A DNA stretch of 64,000 nt from Pseudomonas sp. 6D_7.1_Bac1 (GTDB taxonomy: Bacteria; Pseudomonadota; Gammaproteobacteria; Pseudomonadales; Pseudomonadaceae), in assembly GCF_025465945.1 (NCBI RefSeq), contig NZ_JANLNW010000070.1, positions 1 to 64,000 of the forward strand, read 5' to 3'. The notes under the pieces are model-generated. The model was not told the origin of the DNA. It made no database searches and saw only the letters and a program-made list of their open reading frames with translations. The position numbers and the translations under genes are program-made. Positions 49,238 to 59,600 of the stretch are shown here, piece by piece. Position 1 is the stretch's first letter. The number at the start of each line of letters is the position of its first letter.

Positions 49238-51162
49238 ATCGCCAGGTAGGCTTTGCCTTTCTGTCCGCAAGTAAGATTGAAGCCCACATCCACCTTGTTG
49301 ACGTCGATCCCCAGATTGAGCAGCAGGTTATTGATCAACGGATCGACCAATGGTGCGAGCAAGCCATCGATTGCACCGATCAGCGCCGTTGTCGCATCAG
49401 CCAGGAGCGATGACAGCGTGTTGAACAACAAAGCCGTCAGACCGCCAATCGTCGGTGTGTGCTGAATCAGTGTTACCCCTCCCAAGGTCCCGCTCAAACT
49501 ACCCACCACGCCCGATACCGAAACAGTGTGAAGCGGCAACGGCGGAACATTGATGTCCTTGGGGTTGTTGTAGGTGTAATTCGGGTCGCTGGCCCCTGCG
49601 ATCGAGGCATCAATCATGATCTCGCTACCACCGCCGGCAAAAGGCGTGCGCGGACCGCAGACAAAGGTCAATCCGTGACAAGTCTTGCTGCCGATATCGA
49701 CCAGGGTTAACGGCGTAAGCGCTGATAACGGCGAGGAGGACAACCAGATTGCCGGGTCGATTCGGCCGACTTTGACTGTGAGCGCGGCAATGTCCGTGGT
49801 GGCAGTTAGGCTTTTGCTGGTGGGACTCACGCACGAATAATCGGTGACATAACTGCTGCCGACTCCCGCTTCGATCCCCACATCCAGATTGAGACCCTCA
49901 GGCACTATTTGCAGATCTGTTTGTGTGCAGGTTGCCAACAGACACCCCGGTGCCAGCAGCGTGTTGATAGAAACGATGATCGGGCTCAACAGCGTATTAA
50001 CCAACTGCAACACGGCGTTGATCAGGGAAAGGTCGACCGTTGCGAGGACTCTTACCTGCGCAGTCTTCACATAGATTCGGTTCACGCCCAACGGGTCAGC
50101 CTTGGCCAGCTCCGGATCGCCGATGGCAGAAAACTGCGGCGGCTCAATCACTTTTATACGAGTCGTCACGCCTAGCAGACCTAATACGTTGACCGGTAGA
50201 ACGGCTGTCACTGCACTGTTTTTATTCGCCAGTTGGACAAACCCCTGAACCAGTTGGAACAGTTGCACCGTAGCGTCCAGACTGGCCGCCGAGCTGCCCG
50301 CCTGGAGTTGAAGCACATCGCCGAGCTTGATCGGCGGAGCATTGGTTGTCCCTACCTGCAAATTGGTCAAAGCCGTCATCACATCGACCGACGCGCCATT
50401 CTGATTCGCAACCGTTGCCGCGGCTTGTATGAACTGAGTTACCGTTCCTTGCGCATTGAGCAATCCCGTGTAGTCACCTGCGGTCACCCCCAGTTCAATA
50501 GCTAACTGGTCCATGAACTTGAGCAGGTTGATATCGGTATTGACCAAGCCGTCCCAGCCCAGGGCTGTCAGGTTCACGCTGCCGCCCAGAAGGCTCGAAA
50601 ACAGCGGATTCAAAAGGTTCGACCTGGCAGTGTCGACACTGACGAGCGAACTGCGAATACTCAACTGCGCCAGCGTCGGCTTGGGCCCCGCGGCCACCGC
50701 CGTGGCCGTCAACGTGGTATTGGCACTGGCCGAAGCCCCACTGAACAACGCCTGAAGAGCGCCCACCGCACTGGTCGGTACCACATTGGTGCCAACCACC
50801 TGAATGGCCGTCGATTGCGTAGCGCTGGGGACGAAGGTGCGCAGGTGGGTCGCCGGAGTCACCAGCGAACCGCAGGTGGTGGTCAGGGTGCTGAAGGTGC
50901 CGACGATGAACCCATTACGCACCGCGCTTTGCCCGGCATAACTGGCCGCCGTCAGGCCCGGCAGGCAGTTACCGCCACGGCTGACCGCCTCCAGCGCCGC
51001 GTTGTCCACCACCCGTTGCAGCTTGCGCTGCTCCAGATAGAGCCGGCCGCTGTCGACCACCAACAGTGAAAACAATAGTGCGAGGCCGAAGGTCATTGCC
51101 GCGATCAGGCCGATGGCGCCACGTTGCCGGGCGGGACCGCGAAACTGCGAAGCAGGAGACAT
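49234..51162 (-). CDS. tadG: TadG-like pilus protein
   Basis: The 642-residue protein has the TadG/TadE N-terminus: basic residues then GAIGLIAAMTFGLALLFSLLVVDSGRLYLEQRKLQRVVDNAALEA (about 14-58), followed by a very large Thr/Ser/Leu-rich periplasmic region. The end GQKGKAYLAI is the sort of tail seen in Pseudomonas members. TadG anchors the pilus or shapes the surface. AAAGGAG supports the ATG at 51162. It is convergent with pprA. Confidence 0.85.
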   Translation of the reverse strand: MSPASQFRGPARQRGAIGLIAAMTFGLALLFSLLVVDSGRLYLEQRKLQRVVDNAALEAVSRGGNCLPGLTAASYAGQSAVRNGFIVGTFSTLTTTCGSLVTPATHLRTFVPSATQSTAIQVVGTNVVPTSAVGALQALFSGASASANTTLTATAVAAGPKPTLAQLSIRSSLVSVDTARSNLLNPLFSSLLGGSVNLTALGWDGLVNTDINLLKFMDQLAIELGVTAGDYTGLLNAQGTVTQFIQAAATVANQNGASVDVMTALTNLQVGTTNAPPIKLGDVLQLQAGSSAASLDATVQLFQLVQGFVQLANKNSAVTAVLPVNVLGLLGVTTRIKVIEPPQFSAIGDPELAKADPLGVNRIYVKTAQVRVLATVDLSLINAVLQLVNTLLSPIIVSINTLLAPGCLLATCTQTDLQIVPEGLNLDVGIEAGVGSSYVTDYSCVSPTSKSLTATTDIAALTVKVGRIDPAIWLSSSPLSALTPLTLVDIGSKTCHGLTFVCGPRTPFAGGGSEIMIDASIAGASDPNYTYNNPKDINVPPLPLHTVSVSGVVGSLSGTLGGVTLIQHTPTIGGLTALLFNTLSSLLADATTALIGAIDGLLAPLVDPLINNLLLNLGIDVNKVDVGFNLTCGQKGKAYLAI

Positions 51163-51274
51163 CGAGCACTCCTTTGCCGGCGCACTGCCGAGCGCTACCT
51201 CCGGGGGTGCACGCAGTGTAGTCAAGGCTCGGGCACTGCGCTGGCAACTTGCCAGCGCATATGATTCAGGCGCT

Positions 51275-51832
51275 TTATCTCGGTGGGTAGTTGCTCAATA
51301 TCCGCCCTACCGTCGCGCGAATCGCGGCGCTACGGTCCGAGGGTTGAGGCGATCTGCTGAGGATCTGTTCATCACTGCCGCGCCAGACCAGCTTGCCATC
51401 CTTGCCATCGAGCAAGTCGATCTGAATGGTCGCGACCTTGAAGGTGACGTTGCGGGTTTCGTTGTACATCGGCGCGCCCCAGTAGCCGTTCCAGGGGCCA
51501 CCCCAGGCACCGCCGTAATTGGTGGTGATTTGTTGCTGGCGATCCTCGACGATCAGATAGGTCCGCACGTTGACGTCAGCCTTGGTGCCGGCGGCTGCCG
51601 GGCGCAGGCCACGCTGGTCGAGTTGATCGGCAACCGCATCGCGAATGCGTTGTTCGGTGAGGTCGCTCTTGATCCGGGGATCGTCCGGACGGTATTGCAA
51701 GGCCGGTTCTTTCCAGGCCCAGCTGCGGTAGGCAGCGAAGTCGCGGCTGGCATCAAAATCGTGATTGACCTGGTTGGACTGGCACGCGCTGAGCAGCACA
51801 GCGCAAGCCAGCAACGAGAGACGGTGGAGCAT
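51275..51832 (-). CDS. DUF4136 lipoprotein
   Basis: The 185-residue lipoprotein has a lipobox (CAVLLSAC, Cys 17) and a DUF4136 domain: VNHDFDASRDFAAYRSWAWKE, IRDAVADQLDQRGLRP, ADVNVRTYLIVED, and VATIQIDLLDGKDGKLVWRGSDEQ. It is likely outer-membrane-anchored; the family function is unknown. A paralogue lies directly upstream on the same strand (28-base gap), so they form a tandem operon. Confidence 0.93.
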   Translation of the reverse strand: MLHRLSLLACAVLLSACQSNQVNHDFDASRDFAAYRSWAWKEPALQYRPDDPRIKSDLTEQRIRDAVADQLDQRGLRPAAAGTKADVNVRTYLIVEDRQQQITTNYGGAWGGPWNGYWGAPMYNETRNVTFKVATIQIDLLDGKDGKLVWRGSDEQILSRSPQPSDRSAAIRATVGRILSNYPPR

Positions 51833-51860
51833 GATTTTTCTCCTGTTCCAGGCAGGGAAC

Positions 51861-52469
51861 CTAACTAGGAGGATACGCCGCCACCGCCTTTTCTACAGCT
51901 TGTCTTAGCGCATCGCCACGCTCTATTTCGTTGCCCTGAAGGCCGGTTTCGGCGCTGGCACTCCAGACCGGTTGCCCGGTGCTGGCGTCGAACAAATCCA
52001 CCCGAATCACCAGCACTTGCACCTGATAGGTACGGACAACCGGTACCGTGTTGTACATGCCATAGCCGTTGCCGTAACGGTTATAACCGCCGTAGCCGCC
52101 ATAACCATAGTCGTCCTGGACCTGTTTCAGACGGGTTTCCTGATGCAAATCGGCGCTGACCCACAGGTCGGCCGGACGATTGTCGTGCAGCGGACGCAAC
52201 CCCCGTTGATCCAGCGCATTGCTGACCGCTTCGGCGATCTGTGCCGAGTCAGCCCAGGCCGAGCCGTTGGGCAACCGACCATTGAGCCAGGCCCAACTGT
52301 GGTAACGAGCATAATCACGCGGCGCCGCCGGGTAGGCGCTGCGATCAAAGGTCTGGGCGGCTTGCGGCGGGGCCGGCGGTAACGGGTTGGAGCTGGCGAC
52401 ATACGGATTGCTGCCCTGGCAGGCCCCGAGCCCCAGGCACAGCATGATCAATCCCAAACGGCGTTTCAT
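51861..52469 (-). CDS. DUF4136 lipoprotein (paralogue)
   Basis: The 202-residue lipoprotein has a signal with lipobox LGLGAC (Cys 18) and the same domain: YARYHSWAWLNGRLP, IAEAVSNALDQRGLRP, ADLWVSADLHQET, VLVIRVDLFDASTGQPVWSASAE. A Tyr/Gly-rich insert (YGYGGYGGYNRYGNGYG) lies in the middle. GGAGAACACA precedes the ATG. It is the first gene of the pair. Confidence 0.93.
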   Translation of the reverse strand: MKRRLGLIMLCLGLGACQGSNPYVASSNPLPPAPPQAAQTFDRSAYPAAPRDYARYHSWAWLNGRLPNGSAWADSAQIAEAVSNALDQRGLRPLHDNRPADLWVSADLHQETRLKQVQDDYGYGGYGGYNRYGNGYGMYNTVPVVRTYQVQVLVIRVDLFDASTGQPVWSASAETGLQGNEIERGDALRQAVEKAVAAYPPS

Positions 52470-52527
52470 TGTGTTCTCCGTTTCATGCAGCACTGCGTTC
52501 AATAGTGCTCTTCACAGAAGCCACGGT

Positions 52528-53277
52528 TCAGACCGGGCGGCAGATCCAGTGCAGGTAACGCCCCAGCCCCGCAAAACTCGGGTGACGACGGTGGGCCAGT
52601 TCCATTTCCAGCAAGTCGATCAGTTCGGCACGGGCCTGGAACTCCAACGGCATGTAGTCGTGAAAAACCCGCACCCCGCTCTGGGCTTCGATTTGCCACA
52701 GACCGTCCAGTTGCGTGGCCAGCTCTCGTGGGTCCAGTGGCATTTGCGGGGTCAGGCTCTGCTTCTCGCCCGCCATGTCGTTCTTGCGCATCTTGCGAAA
52801 ATGGCCCTTGAGCAAGTTGCGGTAAATCAGTGCATCGCGGTTATAGAACGCCAGCGACAACCAGCCTTCTTTCTTCGTCAGTTGATGCAGCACCGGCAGA
52901 ATCGCATGAGGCTCGGCCAACCACTCCAGCACTGCATGGCACAGCACCAGGTCGTAGGGCTCGGTGAGCTGCCCCAGCAGCTCTTGCCACGGCGCCTGGA
53001 TAAAGGTTGCCGTTTGCCCGGCATCGGCGAAACGCTGGCGGGCGCCTTCGAGCATCGGTTCGGCAGGCTCGGCCAGGGTCACCTGATGGCCACGCTCGGC
53101 CAGCCACAGCGACATGTGGCCCAGACCGGCGCCGATATCCAGCACCCGCAACGGTCGATCCGGCAGGGTTTCGGCCAGGTCGGCCTGCAGCACCGCCAGA
53201 CGAATCGCGCCTTTGGCACCGCCGTAGATTTTTTCGGCGAACCGGGTCGCCAACTGATCGAAATGACGGTCGCTCAT
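52528..53277 (-). CDS. cmoM: tRNA 5-carboxymethoxyuridine methyltransferase CmoM
   Basis: The 249-residue SAM-dependent methyltransferase has the motif RVLDIGAGLGHMSLWLAERGH (about 43-63), LAEPAEPMLEGARQRF, and YDLVLCHAVLEWL. It is the CmoM/SmtA-type enzyme that methylates cmo5U34 in tRNAs. Its start codon shares one base with the stop of the MazG-like gene upstream (53277), so the two are translationally coupled. Confidence 0.92.
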   Translation of the reverse strand: MSDRHFDQLATRFAEKIYGGAKGAIRLAVLQADLAETLPDRPLRVLDIGAGLGHMSLWLAERGHQVTLAEPAEPMLEGARQRFADAGQTATFIQAPWQELLGQLTEPYDLVLCHAVLEWLAEPHAILPVLHQLTKKEGWLSLAFYNRDALIYRNLLKGHFRKMRKNDMAGEKQSLTPQMPLDPRELATQLDGLWQIEAQSGVRVFHDYMPLEFQARAELIDLLEMELAHRRHPSFAGLGRYLHWICRPV

Positions 53278-53579
53278 CAGCTGAACCGCCGTTCGCTGTC
53301 AGCCAGCTTGCTGCGTACTACCTGTTCCATGTCCAACCCCAACTCGCTGCACAACAGCAGTAGATAGAGCACGATATCACCGACTTCCTGACCGGCATGG
53401 GCGAGTTTGTCCGCCGGCAACTGGCGCGACTGGTCTTCGCTCAGCCACTGGAAAATTTCCACCAGCTCGGCCATTTCGACGCTGGCGGCCATGGCCAGGT
53501 TTTTCGGGCTGTGAAATGGCCGCCAGTCGTTGCGATCACGGATGCGGTGTAGGCGTTCGGTCAGTTCAACAAGGTTCAT
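53277..53579 (-). CDS. MazG-like nucleotide pyrophosphohydrolase
   Basis: The 100-residue all-alpha protein has the metal-binding ExxE...ExxD pattern of the MazG/dCTPase family (EMAELVEIFQW near 35-45, QEVGDIVLYLLLL near 63-76). Such proteins hydrolyse (d)NTPs or modified nucleotides to the monophosphate and PPi. It is the first gene of a unit with cmoM. Confidence 0.92.
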   Translation of the reverse strand: MNLVELTERLHRIRDRNDWRPFHSPKNLAMAASVEMAELVEIFQWLSEDQSRQLPADKLAHAGQEVGDIVLYLLLLCSELGLDMEQVVRSKLADSERRFS

Positions 53580-53647
53580 CGGGCTCTCCTGAAGGCGTAT
53601 AGCTTCAGGCGGATGACCGCAGGAAGCAAGCTGTCGCTACGCGACAG

Positions 53648-53753
53648 ATCGCGAGCAGGCTCGCTCCCACACTGGATTTGCGTCGAACCACAATACAGTA
53701 GTCAGCGCAGAACTAATGTGGGAGCGGGCTTGCTCCGGGCGGCGATCCGACGA
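53648..53753. repeat. REP pair (BIME-like)
   Basis: Two inverted REP copies lie upstream of the MazG-like gene and after the pbpC stop; the right copy carries the CGGGCGGCGATCCGACGA tail. Confidence 0.88.
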
Positions 53754-53760
53754 AGGCGGA

Positions 53761-56100
53761 CTAATCAACGACGTTGAACTCAACCCGTGCCGTCTGTCCG
53801 CCTTCATCAAGCACACTTAGCTCTACACGCCCAACCTGTTCAAACGTGGCGTTGATGCTCTCTTGATTAGCGCTGTCGCCCAGTGGCGTGCCGTTGACGA
53901 ACCACCAGCGCCGTCCGCTGCCGCCAAGTGCCGACAGCGTCAGCCGCAGCAGTTCCTGACTGGCCGCCGGCCGGCGCAGTTGATCGCCATCACGCACGCC
54001 GACAATCGACAGCGGTGAAGACGCCGCCAGCACCGGCCCGGGGCAGTCCGGGTCGTTGGCCGGCAAGCGTGCTTCACGCCGCTCGACTCGCGGCAGCCAA
54101 GGCTCCAGCGGCGCCGGCCACAACGCGATATCCCGCGCCATGGCGCCCGGGCATTTGGGGTCGACCCGCAGACCTTTGGCATTGACCCAGACCTTCTCCA
54201 CCAGTCCCACGCTCAGCGGCTGATCCATGGCCTGCAAGGTCGGCGGCGTCGTGCCGTCCAACGTCCAGGCGAAGCGCTGGCGACGGCAGTTCGGGTCATT
54301 GCGGCTCATCGGTTGACCCAGCGGCCAACAAATCGCCGCCACCCCGACGTTCAACGGCACCGGTTGGACCGGTGCGCTGATGCCCCGCTGACTGTCGCGG
54401 TTGATCAACACGTCGTGGACTTGCAACATCAACGGCGCCGCCGACGCCAGACCGAATTGCCCTGGCACCGGCGTGCCGTCCGGGCGGCCGATCCAGATGC
54501 CGATCAGGTAACGCGGTCCGACGCCAATCGCCCAGGCATCACGGAAGCCGTAACTGGTGCCGGTTTTCCAGGCCAGCACCGGACGCTGCACCAGTTCGGC
54601 GCGCGGGTCGCGGTCGGGACGCGCCTGACCGCTGAGAATTCGCCGCACGATCCACGCCGAACCCGGCGACAGCAACGGCCGCTCACGTAGCTCATCGTCA
54701 GGCTGCAAACGGATGTTGGCACTCTTGCCGCCACGGGCAAACGCGCTGTAGCCACTGACCAGATCTTCCAGTCGACTGCCGGCGCCACCGAGGATCAACG
54801 CCAGGTTCGGCTCGGCCAGCGGCGGCAAGGTCAACGGCATGCCGCCGATGCGCATTTCGGCGGCAAAACGTTTCGGTCCGTAGGCTTCCAGCAACTGCAC
54901 GGCCGGTAGATTCAATGAGGTCGATAGCGCGCTGCTGGCCGGCACCGGGCCGCTGAAGCCCATGGAGAAGTTGCCCGGTCGGTAATCGCCGTAACGCCGG
55001 GGCACGTCCTGCAACAACGATTCGGAATGAATCAGCCCGGCGTCCATGGCCATACCGTAGAGGAAAGGTTTGAGGGTTGAGCCGGGCGAACGCAGGGCGC
55101 TGATCATGTCGACATGGCCGAATCGCCGGTCGTCATTGATATCCACCGACCCCAGGTAAGCGCGCACCGCCATGGTTTCTTCTTCGACCACCAGAATCGC
55201 CGCCGAGGTGTGCTCCGGCAGGCGTGCGCGCCAGCCCAGCAACAAGTCTTCGAGACGCCGTTGCAGGTTGGCATCAAGGGTGGTGCGAATCAGTGGCGGG
55301 CTGTCCGGACGGTTCAAGCGCCGCGCCAATAGCGGCGCGAGGCTCGGTTCCAGACGGGGTGCCAACAGCAACGGTTCTTCCAGGGCTTCATCGACCGCCG
55401 ACTGGGGCCACACCTGAAACTGCGCCAGACGCCGCAGCACTTTGTCCCGAGCCACCTGCGCGCGCGCCGCATGTCGGTCCGGACGCAAGCGGCTCGGTGC
55501 TTGCGGCAATACCGCCAGCAATGCGGCTTCGGCGTGGGTCAGGTGTTGCGGCGACTTGCCCAGGTAAGCCCAACTCGCCGCCGCCACGCCTTGCAGCGTG
55601 CCGCCGAACGGTGCGCGGTTGAGGTAAAGGTTGAGGATCTGATCCTTGGACAGGTGCCATTCCAGCTGCGCGGTGCGCCACAGTTGGCGCAGCTTGCCAA
55701 ACAACGTTCGCGAATGCGGATCGAGCAGCCGCGCGACCTGCATCGACAAGGTGCTACCGCCGGACAACACCCGACCGCCGGTGAGGTTTTGCCACATGGC
55801 CCGGCCCAGCGCCAAGGGGTTAACACCAGGATGCTGATAGAACCAGCGGTCTTCGTAAGTCAGCAGCGCATCGAGGTAATAGGGCGAAACCTGTGATGTT
55901 TCCACCGGGTAACGCCACACGCCGTTGGCATCGGCGAAACGCCACAGCGGCGTGCCGTCTTCAGCCAGCACCACCCGCGCCAGATCGTCCTTGGGCAGCG
56001 GTAACGGCCAGAGACGGTCGGCGAGCCACAGCAGCGCGATCAACAACAGCACACCGATCAGACAACGCTGAACGATTCGCTTAAACAAGCTGAAATTCAA
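53761..56100 (-). CDS. pbpC: Penicillin-binding protein 1C
   Basis: The 779-residue bifunctional peptidoglycan synthase has a signal-anchor (about 12-26), a GT51 glycosyltransferase domain with catalytic Glu E83 in TYEDRWFYQH, a transpeptidase domain with S341-T-L-K344, SxN-equivalent and KTGTSYG, and the C-terminal PBP1C-specific domain (about 690-779). Length fits PbpC. A giant alpha-2-macroglobulin gene lies 0.5 kb upstream on the same strand, the arrangement seen in E. coli (yfhM-pbpC), where both act in periplasmic defence and wall repair. Confidence 0.96.
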   Translation of the reverse strand: MNFSLFKRIVQRCLIGVLLLIALLWLADRLWPLPLPKDDLARVVLAEDGTPLWRFADANGVWRYPVETSQVSPYYLDALLTYEDRWFYQHPGVNPLALGRAMWQNLTGGRVLSGGSTLSMQVARLLDPHSRTLFGKLRQLWRTAQLEWHLSKDQILNLYLNRAPFGGTLQGVAAASWAYLGKSPQHLTHAEAALLAVLPQAPSRLRPDRHAARAQVARDKVLRRLAQFQVWPQSAVDEALEEPLLLAPRLEPSLAPLLARRLNRPDSPPLIRTTLDANLQRRLEDLLLGWRARLPEHTSAAILVVEEETMAVRAYLGSVDINDDRRFGHVDMISALRSPGSTLKPFLYGMAMDAGLIHSESLLQDVPRRYGDYRPGNFSMGFSGPVPASSALSTSLNLPAVQLLEAYGPKRFAAEMRIGGMPLTLPPLAEPNLALILGGAGSRLEDLVSGYSAFARGGKSANIRLQPDDELRERPLLSPGSAWIVRRILSGQARPDRDPRAELVQRPVLAWKTGTSYGFRDAWAIGVGPRYLIGIWIGRPDGTPVPGQFGLASAAPLMLQVHDVLINRDSQRGISAPVQPVPLNVGVAAICWPLGQPMSRNDPNCRRQRFAWTLDGTTPPTLQAMDQPLSVGLVEKVWVNAKGLRVDPKCPGAMARDIALWPAPLEPWLPRVERREARLPANDPDCPGPVLAASSPLSIVGVRDGDQLRRPAASQELLRLTLSALGGSGRRWWFVNGTPLGDSANQESINATFEQVGRVELSVLDEGGQTARVEFNVVD

Positions 56101-56193
56101 TCCACCAAACCTCTATGATTCACGGGAACTCACCCGCTTAAACAATGGCCCAAGGCTCAGCTCGAGCCCCCACTCTTTCATCAGGACGCATAC

Positions 56194-56487
56194 ATGCAAG
56201 AAAACAGCTTTTTCGAATGGCTTGGCCAGGCACTGGGTTCAGTCATCCGGTTCATCGTCGATACGCTCAGTGGGTTGTTCAACGCCTTGACTCACGCCAG
56301 CGGTAACTTTGTCGACGGGCTGTCACGAGCACTGGGCATGGAGCCCTCGATCATCAGCATTCTCGTGCTGATCATTGGTTTGATGCTGTTGTACTCGGCG
56401 ATCCGCGCCTTCATGCGCGCCTCGATCATCGCCGGGATTATCTGGCTGGTGCTCGGGTTGTGGGTGTTGAGCTGGGTTGTTCACTAA
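56194..56487 (+). CDS. Small inner-membrane protein, function unknown
   Basis: The 97-residue protein has two or three hydrophobic helices (about 12-30, 54-72, 75-95: IISILVLIIGLMLLYSAIRA, SIIAGIIWLVLGLWVLSW). It lies divergent from pbpC and convergent with the alpha-2-macroglobulin gene. I do not recognise the family. The ribosome-binding site is weak (AGGACGC). Confidence 0.75.
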   Translation: MQENSFFEWLGQALGSVIRFIVDTLSGLFNALTHASGNFVDGLSRALGMEPSIISILVLIIGLMLLYSAIRAFMRASIIAGIIWLVLGLWVLSWVVH

Positions 56488-56500
56488 CACCGTGATCCCA

Positions 56501-56604
56501 TGTGGGAGCGAGCCTGCTCCGGGCGGCGATCCGACGATGACGGCTTCAGACTCAACTAACAGGTTGCCTGAAAGACCGCTATCGCGAGCAGGCTCGCTCC
56601 CACA
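56501..56604. repeat. REP pair (BIME-like)
   Basis: Two inverted REP copies between the convergent ends of the small membrane-protein gene and the alpha-2-macroglobulin gene. Confidence 0.9.
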
Positions 56605-56622
56605 ATTCAGCTTGCGCTGCGG

Positions 56623-59600
56623 CTAACGCCCCTTGATCACCATCTCCGGCACGGTTTCGCCCACGGCCTGCCAGTTCGGCCGGTACATCGACTCCACTTG
56701 CGGCGGCGGTATACGGTAGGTGCCGGGGGTTACGGCCCGCGCCAGGTACAACAAGTGCGTGGTGCCGTAGCCGTCCAGGTTCAGCGCCGCAACGTAACGA
56801 TCATCGCGGAACTCCTGATGCTTGAGGCTGGCGTTGCGCATTGAGTCGCGCCACTCCTTGACCTTGCTGCTGGCGTTTTCCAGGCTCGCGGCGCTTTGCG
56901 CCAGGTTCTGGTTTTCCAACTCCAGGCCCGCCGGCAGTAAATCCACCACCAACGCATCCGGTACCCGCTGCTTGGCGCCGACCGCAATGTGCACCAGCAC
57001 CAGATCGCCACTGGCCAGGTCCTTGAGATTCAACGGCTGGCCGTTCATGCCCAGGTACTCACGGCGAATGCTCAGGTTCTCACCACCAGGAACCGGCGCC
57101 TGCTGTGGATAACCGGAAATGGTCAGTTGCTGAAAGACCGGTTCGCTGCCTTCATTGCGCAGCGACAGTGGCGCGGCCAGCAACGGCCCTTGCAGCTTGA
57201 GCCCCGGCTGATTATTGCTCAGCTCGCGGGTTTCATTGCCAACGCTCAGTTGCGCCGCCCAGTTGGCTTCCGGTTTACCCAGCAGGCCTCGGCCTGCAAG
57301 GAACAGCGAATTACGCTCCTGGGTCGACAAGTATCGGCTGGCGGCCAGTTGATCGGACAGTTCGAACAACCGCTCGTCACGCTTGCCCTTGTCCAGATCG
57401 TTCTCTTCCAGCAACGCCAGTATCAGCGCCTGATCGCGCAACGGACTGCCGTAATCGGCCAGCCAGTCATTCGGTTTGCGTGAGGCGGCAAGACCCGCGA
57501 GCAAGGCTTGGTCCGCGCGTGGTTGATCGCCCATTTTCTGCAAGGCAATCGACAGCTGTACCAGCGGCAGACCGGAACGGGCATCGGTGCGGCGATCGAA
57601 CAGGCTGCGCAGCGCCCCCAGTGGCGCCTGTTGGCTACGGGCCAACACCAGACCGGCGTAGGCCTGCACGGCAAAGCGGGTGTGCTCGGCGTTTTCGCTG
57701 TAGTTCACCTCGATCAGGTTGCGCTCTTGCAGGTAACGCAGCAGTCGCTCGCTGGCCTTTTTCAGCGCCTCGGGCGGTACGGCAAAACCCTGGTCGCGAG
57801 CGCGCAGCAGGAAGTCGGTGACATAGGCGGTCAGCCAGTATTCTTCTTCGCCATCGGCGCCCCACAGCCCAAAGCTGCCGTTGTAGCGCTGCATGCCCAG
57901 CAGGCGCTCGATACCGAGTTCGATCTTGCGCTTGCGGTCCGCGTCCGGCTCGCCTTCCAGGCCAAGCCGTTTCAGGCTCGCGGCGTCGGCATAGAGCGAT
58001 GGATACAGACCGCTGGCGGTTTGTTCCAGACAACCATAAGGGTAAGCCTTGAGTGCACGAATCTGCTCGCCAAGGTTCAGCGGCGGCCGGCTCGACAGGC
58101 TGAGCAAGGCTTCACGCCCGGCTGGTTCGAACAGCGACAACTCACCTTCCGGCAAGCTCCACGGTTGATCCTTGAGCACCGCACGATAGTGCTTGAGCAA
58201 CGCCGGATACGCTGGGCGCACGCCCAGGGTCCACTCGCGGGTGAAGGGCGGCAGGTTCTCGCCCGGCAGGTCGAGACCGTTGACCAGCACCTTGACCTTG
58301 CCCTGACCGAAACCGCCGAGGGCACGCACCGCAATCCGCAGCGTGGTGCGCTGGCCCTGGTTCAGTTGCACGCTTTGAGACGACTCGTCGACCAGGGCCA
58401 ATTGCCCCTCGGCACTCAGTTGCACATCGAGTTTCTGTGCCTTGCCCGACAGGTTCGACAGGTCCAGCGCCAACGTGGTCTGGTCGCCACCGGCGAGGAA
58501 GCGTGGTGCCGACAGTTCGGCAATCAGCGGCGCGGCGATCACTGTTTTGCCTTCGGCCATGCCGTAGCGATCATCGGTCCAGGCCTGGGCCATCAAACGC
58601 AGTTCGCCGTTGAAGTCAGGGATGTTGACGCTGACTTCGCCTTCGCCCTGTTCGTTCAGGGTCACCGGTGCGCTTTGCAGGGCGACGATGGTCACGCTGG
58701 TGTCCGGGCGTTTGCCGCCCTTGGCCAGTGCCGCGTCACCACCGAAGGCCAGACTGGCCAAACGCCCCTGGCCGGCCTCGATCAGTTGCCCATAAACGTC
58801 GAGTTGGTCGGCACTGTAGGCCTTGCGGCCAAACAGGCTGGAGTACGGGTCCGGCGTCGGGTACTCGGTGATGTTGAGGATGCCGACGTCGACCGCCGCC
58901 AGCAGCACATGCACCTGTTGCGGCACGCTGCCATCGGCGTTTTTCGCTTGAACCTTCACCGTCAGTGGTTGTTTCGGGCGCATTTTTTCCGGTGCCGTCA
59001 GGCCCAGAGCGAGTTTGCGCTGAGTCCGGTCAAGCGGCAGATGCAGCACGCCGACCGCACGTTTTGGGGTGACGTTGGCTTTGCGCTCGCCGGGACGAAT
59101 CACCAGTGCACTGACGTACAGATCGTGGCGCGACCACTTCGGATCGAGCTTCACCGCGAAGCTTTTGCCTTCGGCCGGCACATCGATTGCCTGCCACCAC
59201 AACGGGCCATCTGCCGATTCCACCAGCAGATAACCCTTGCCGGCAGCCGGTGGCGTCACGGTGACATTGGCCGTATCGCCATCGCCGTAGGCCGGTTTAT
59301 CCAGTGCCAGTTTGACCTGGTCGGGACGCACCGCACCGCCTCCGGCGTTGTCCTGAGCACGGTAGCCGGCCCAGAAGCGCAGGCTGCTGACGATGCCGGT
59401 TTGTGGGTCTTCGACTTCGACGCGGTACGGGCCCCACTCCACCGGGAAGCTGACCTTCGCCGTGTCGCCCGCCTTGATGCTGAGGGTTTCTTCGTCGAGG
59501 TTGAGGAATTTTTCGTTGAAGTGATAGCTCCAGCCATCGTTCTGCGAGTAGTTCCAGTAGTAGTCGCGGCGCTCACGGATCAGCCGCACCTTGAGGTTGT

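Noticed and set aside
49234..51162. Reading the TadG-like protein as a large surface adhesin
   Set aside because: The N-terminal GAIGLIAAMTFGLAL helix with the VDNAALEA segment is the TadE/TadG pattern and the gene lies in a Tad locus.
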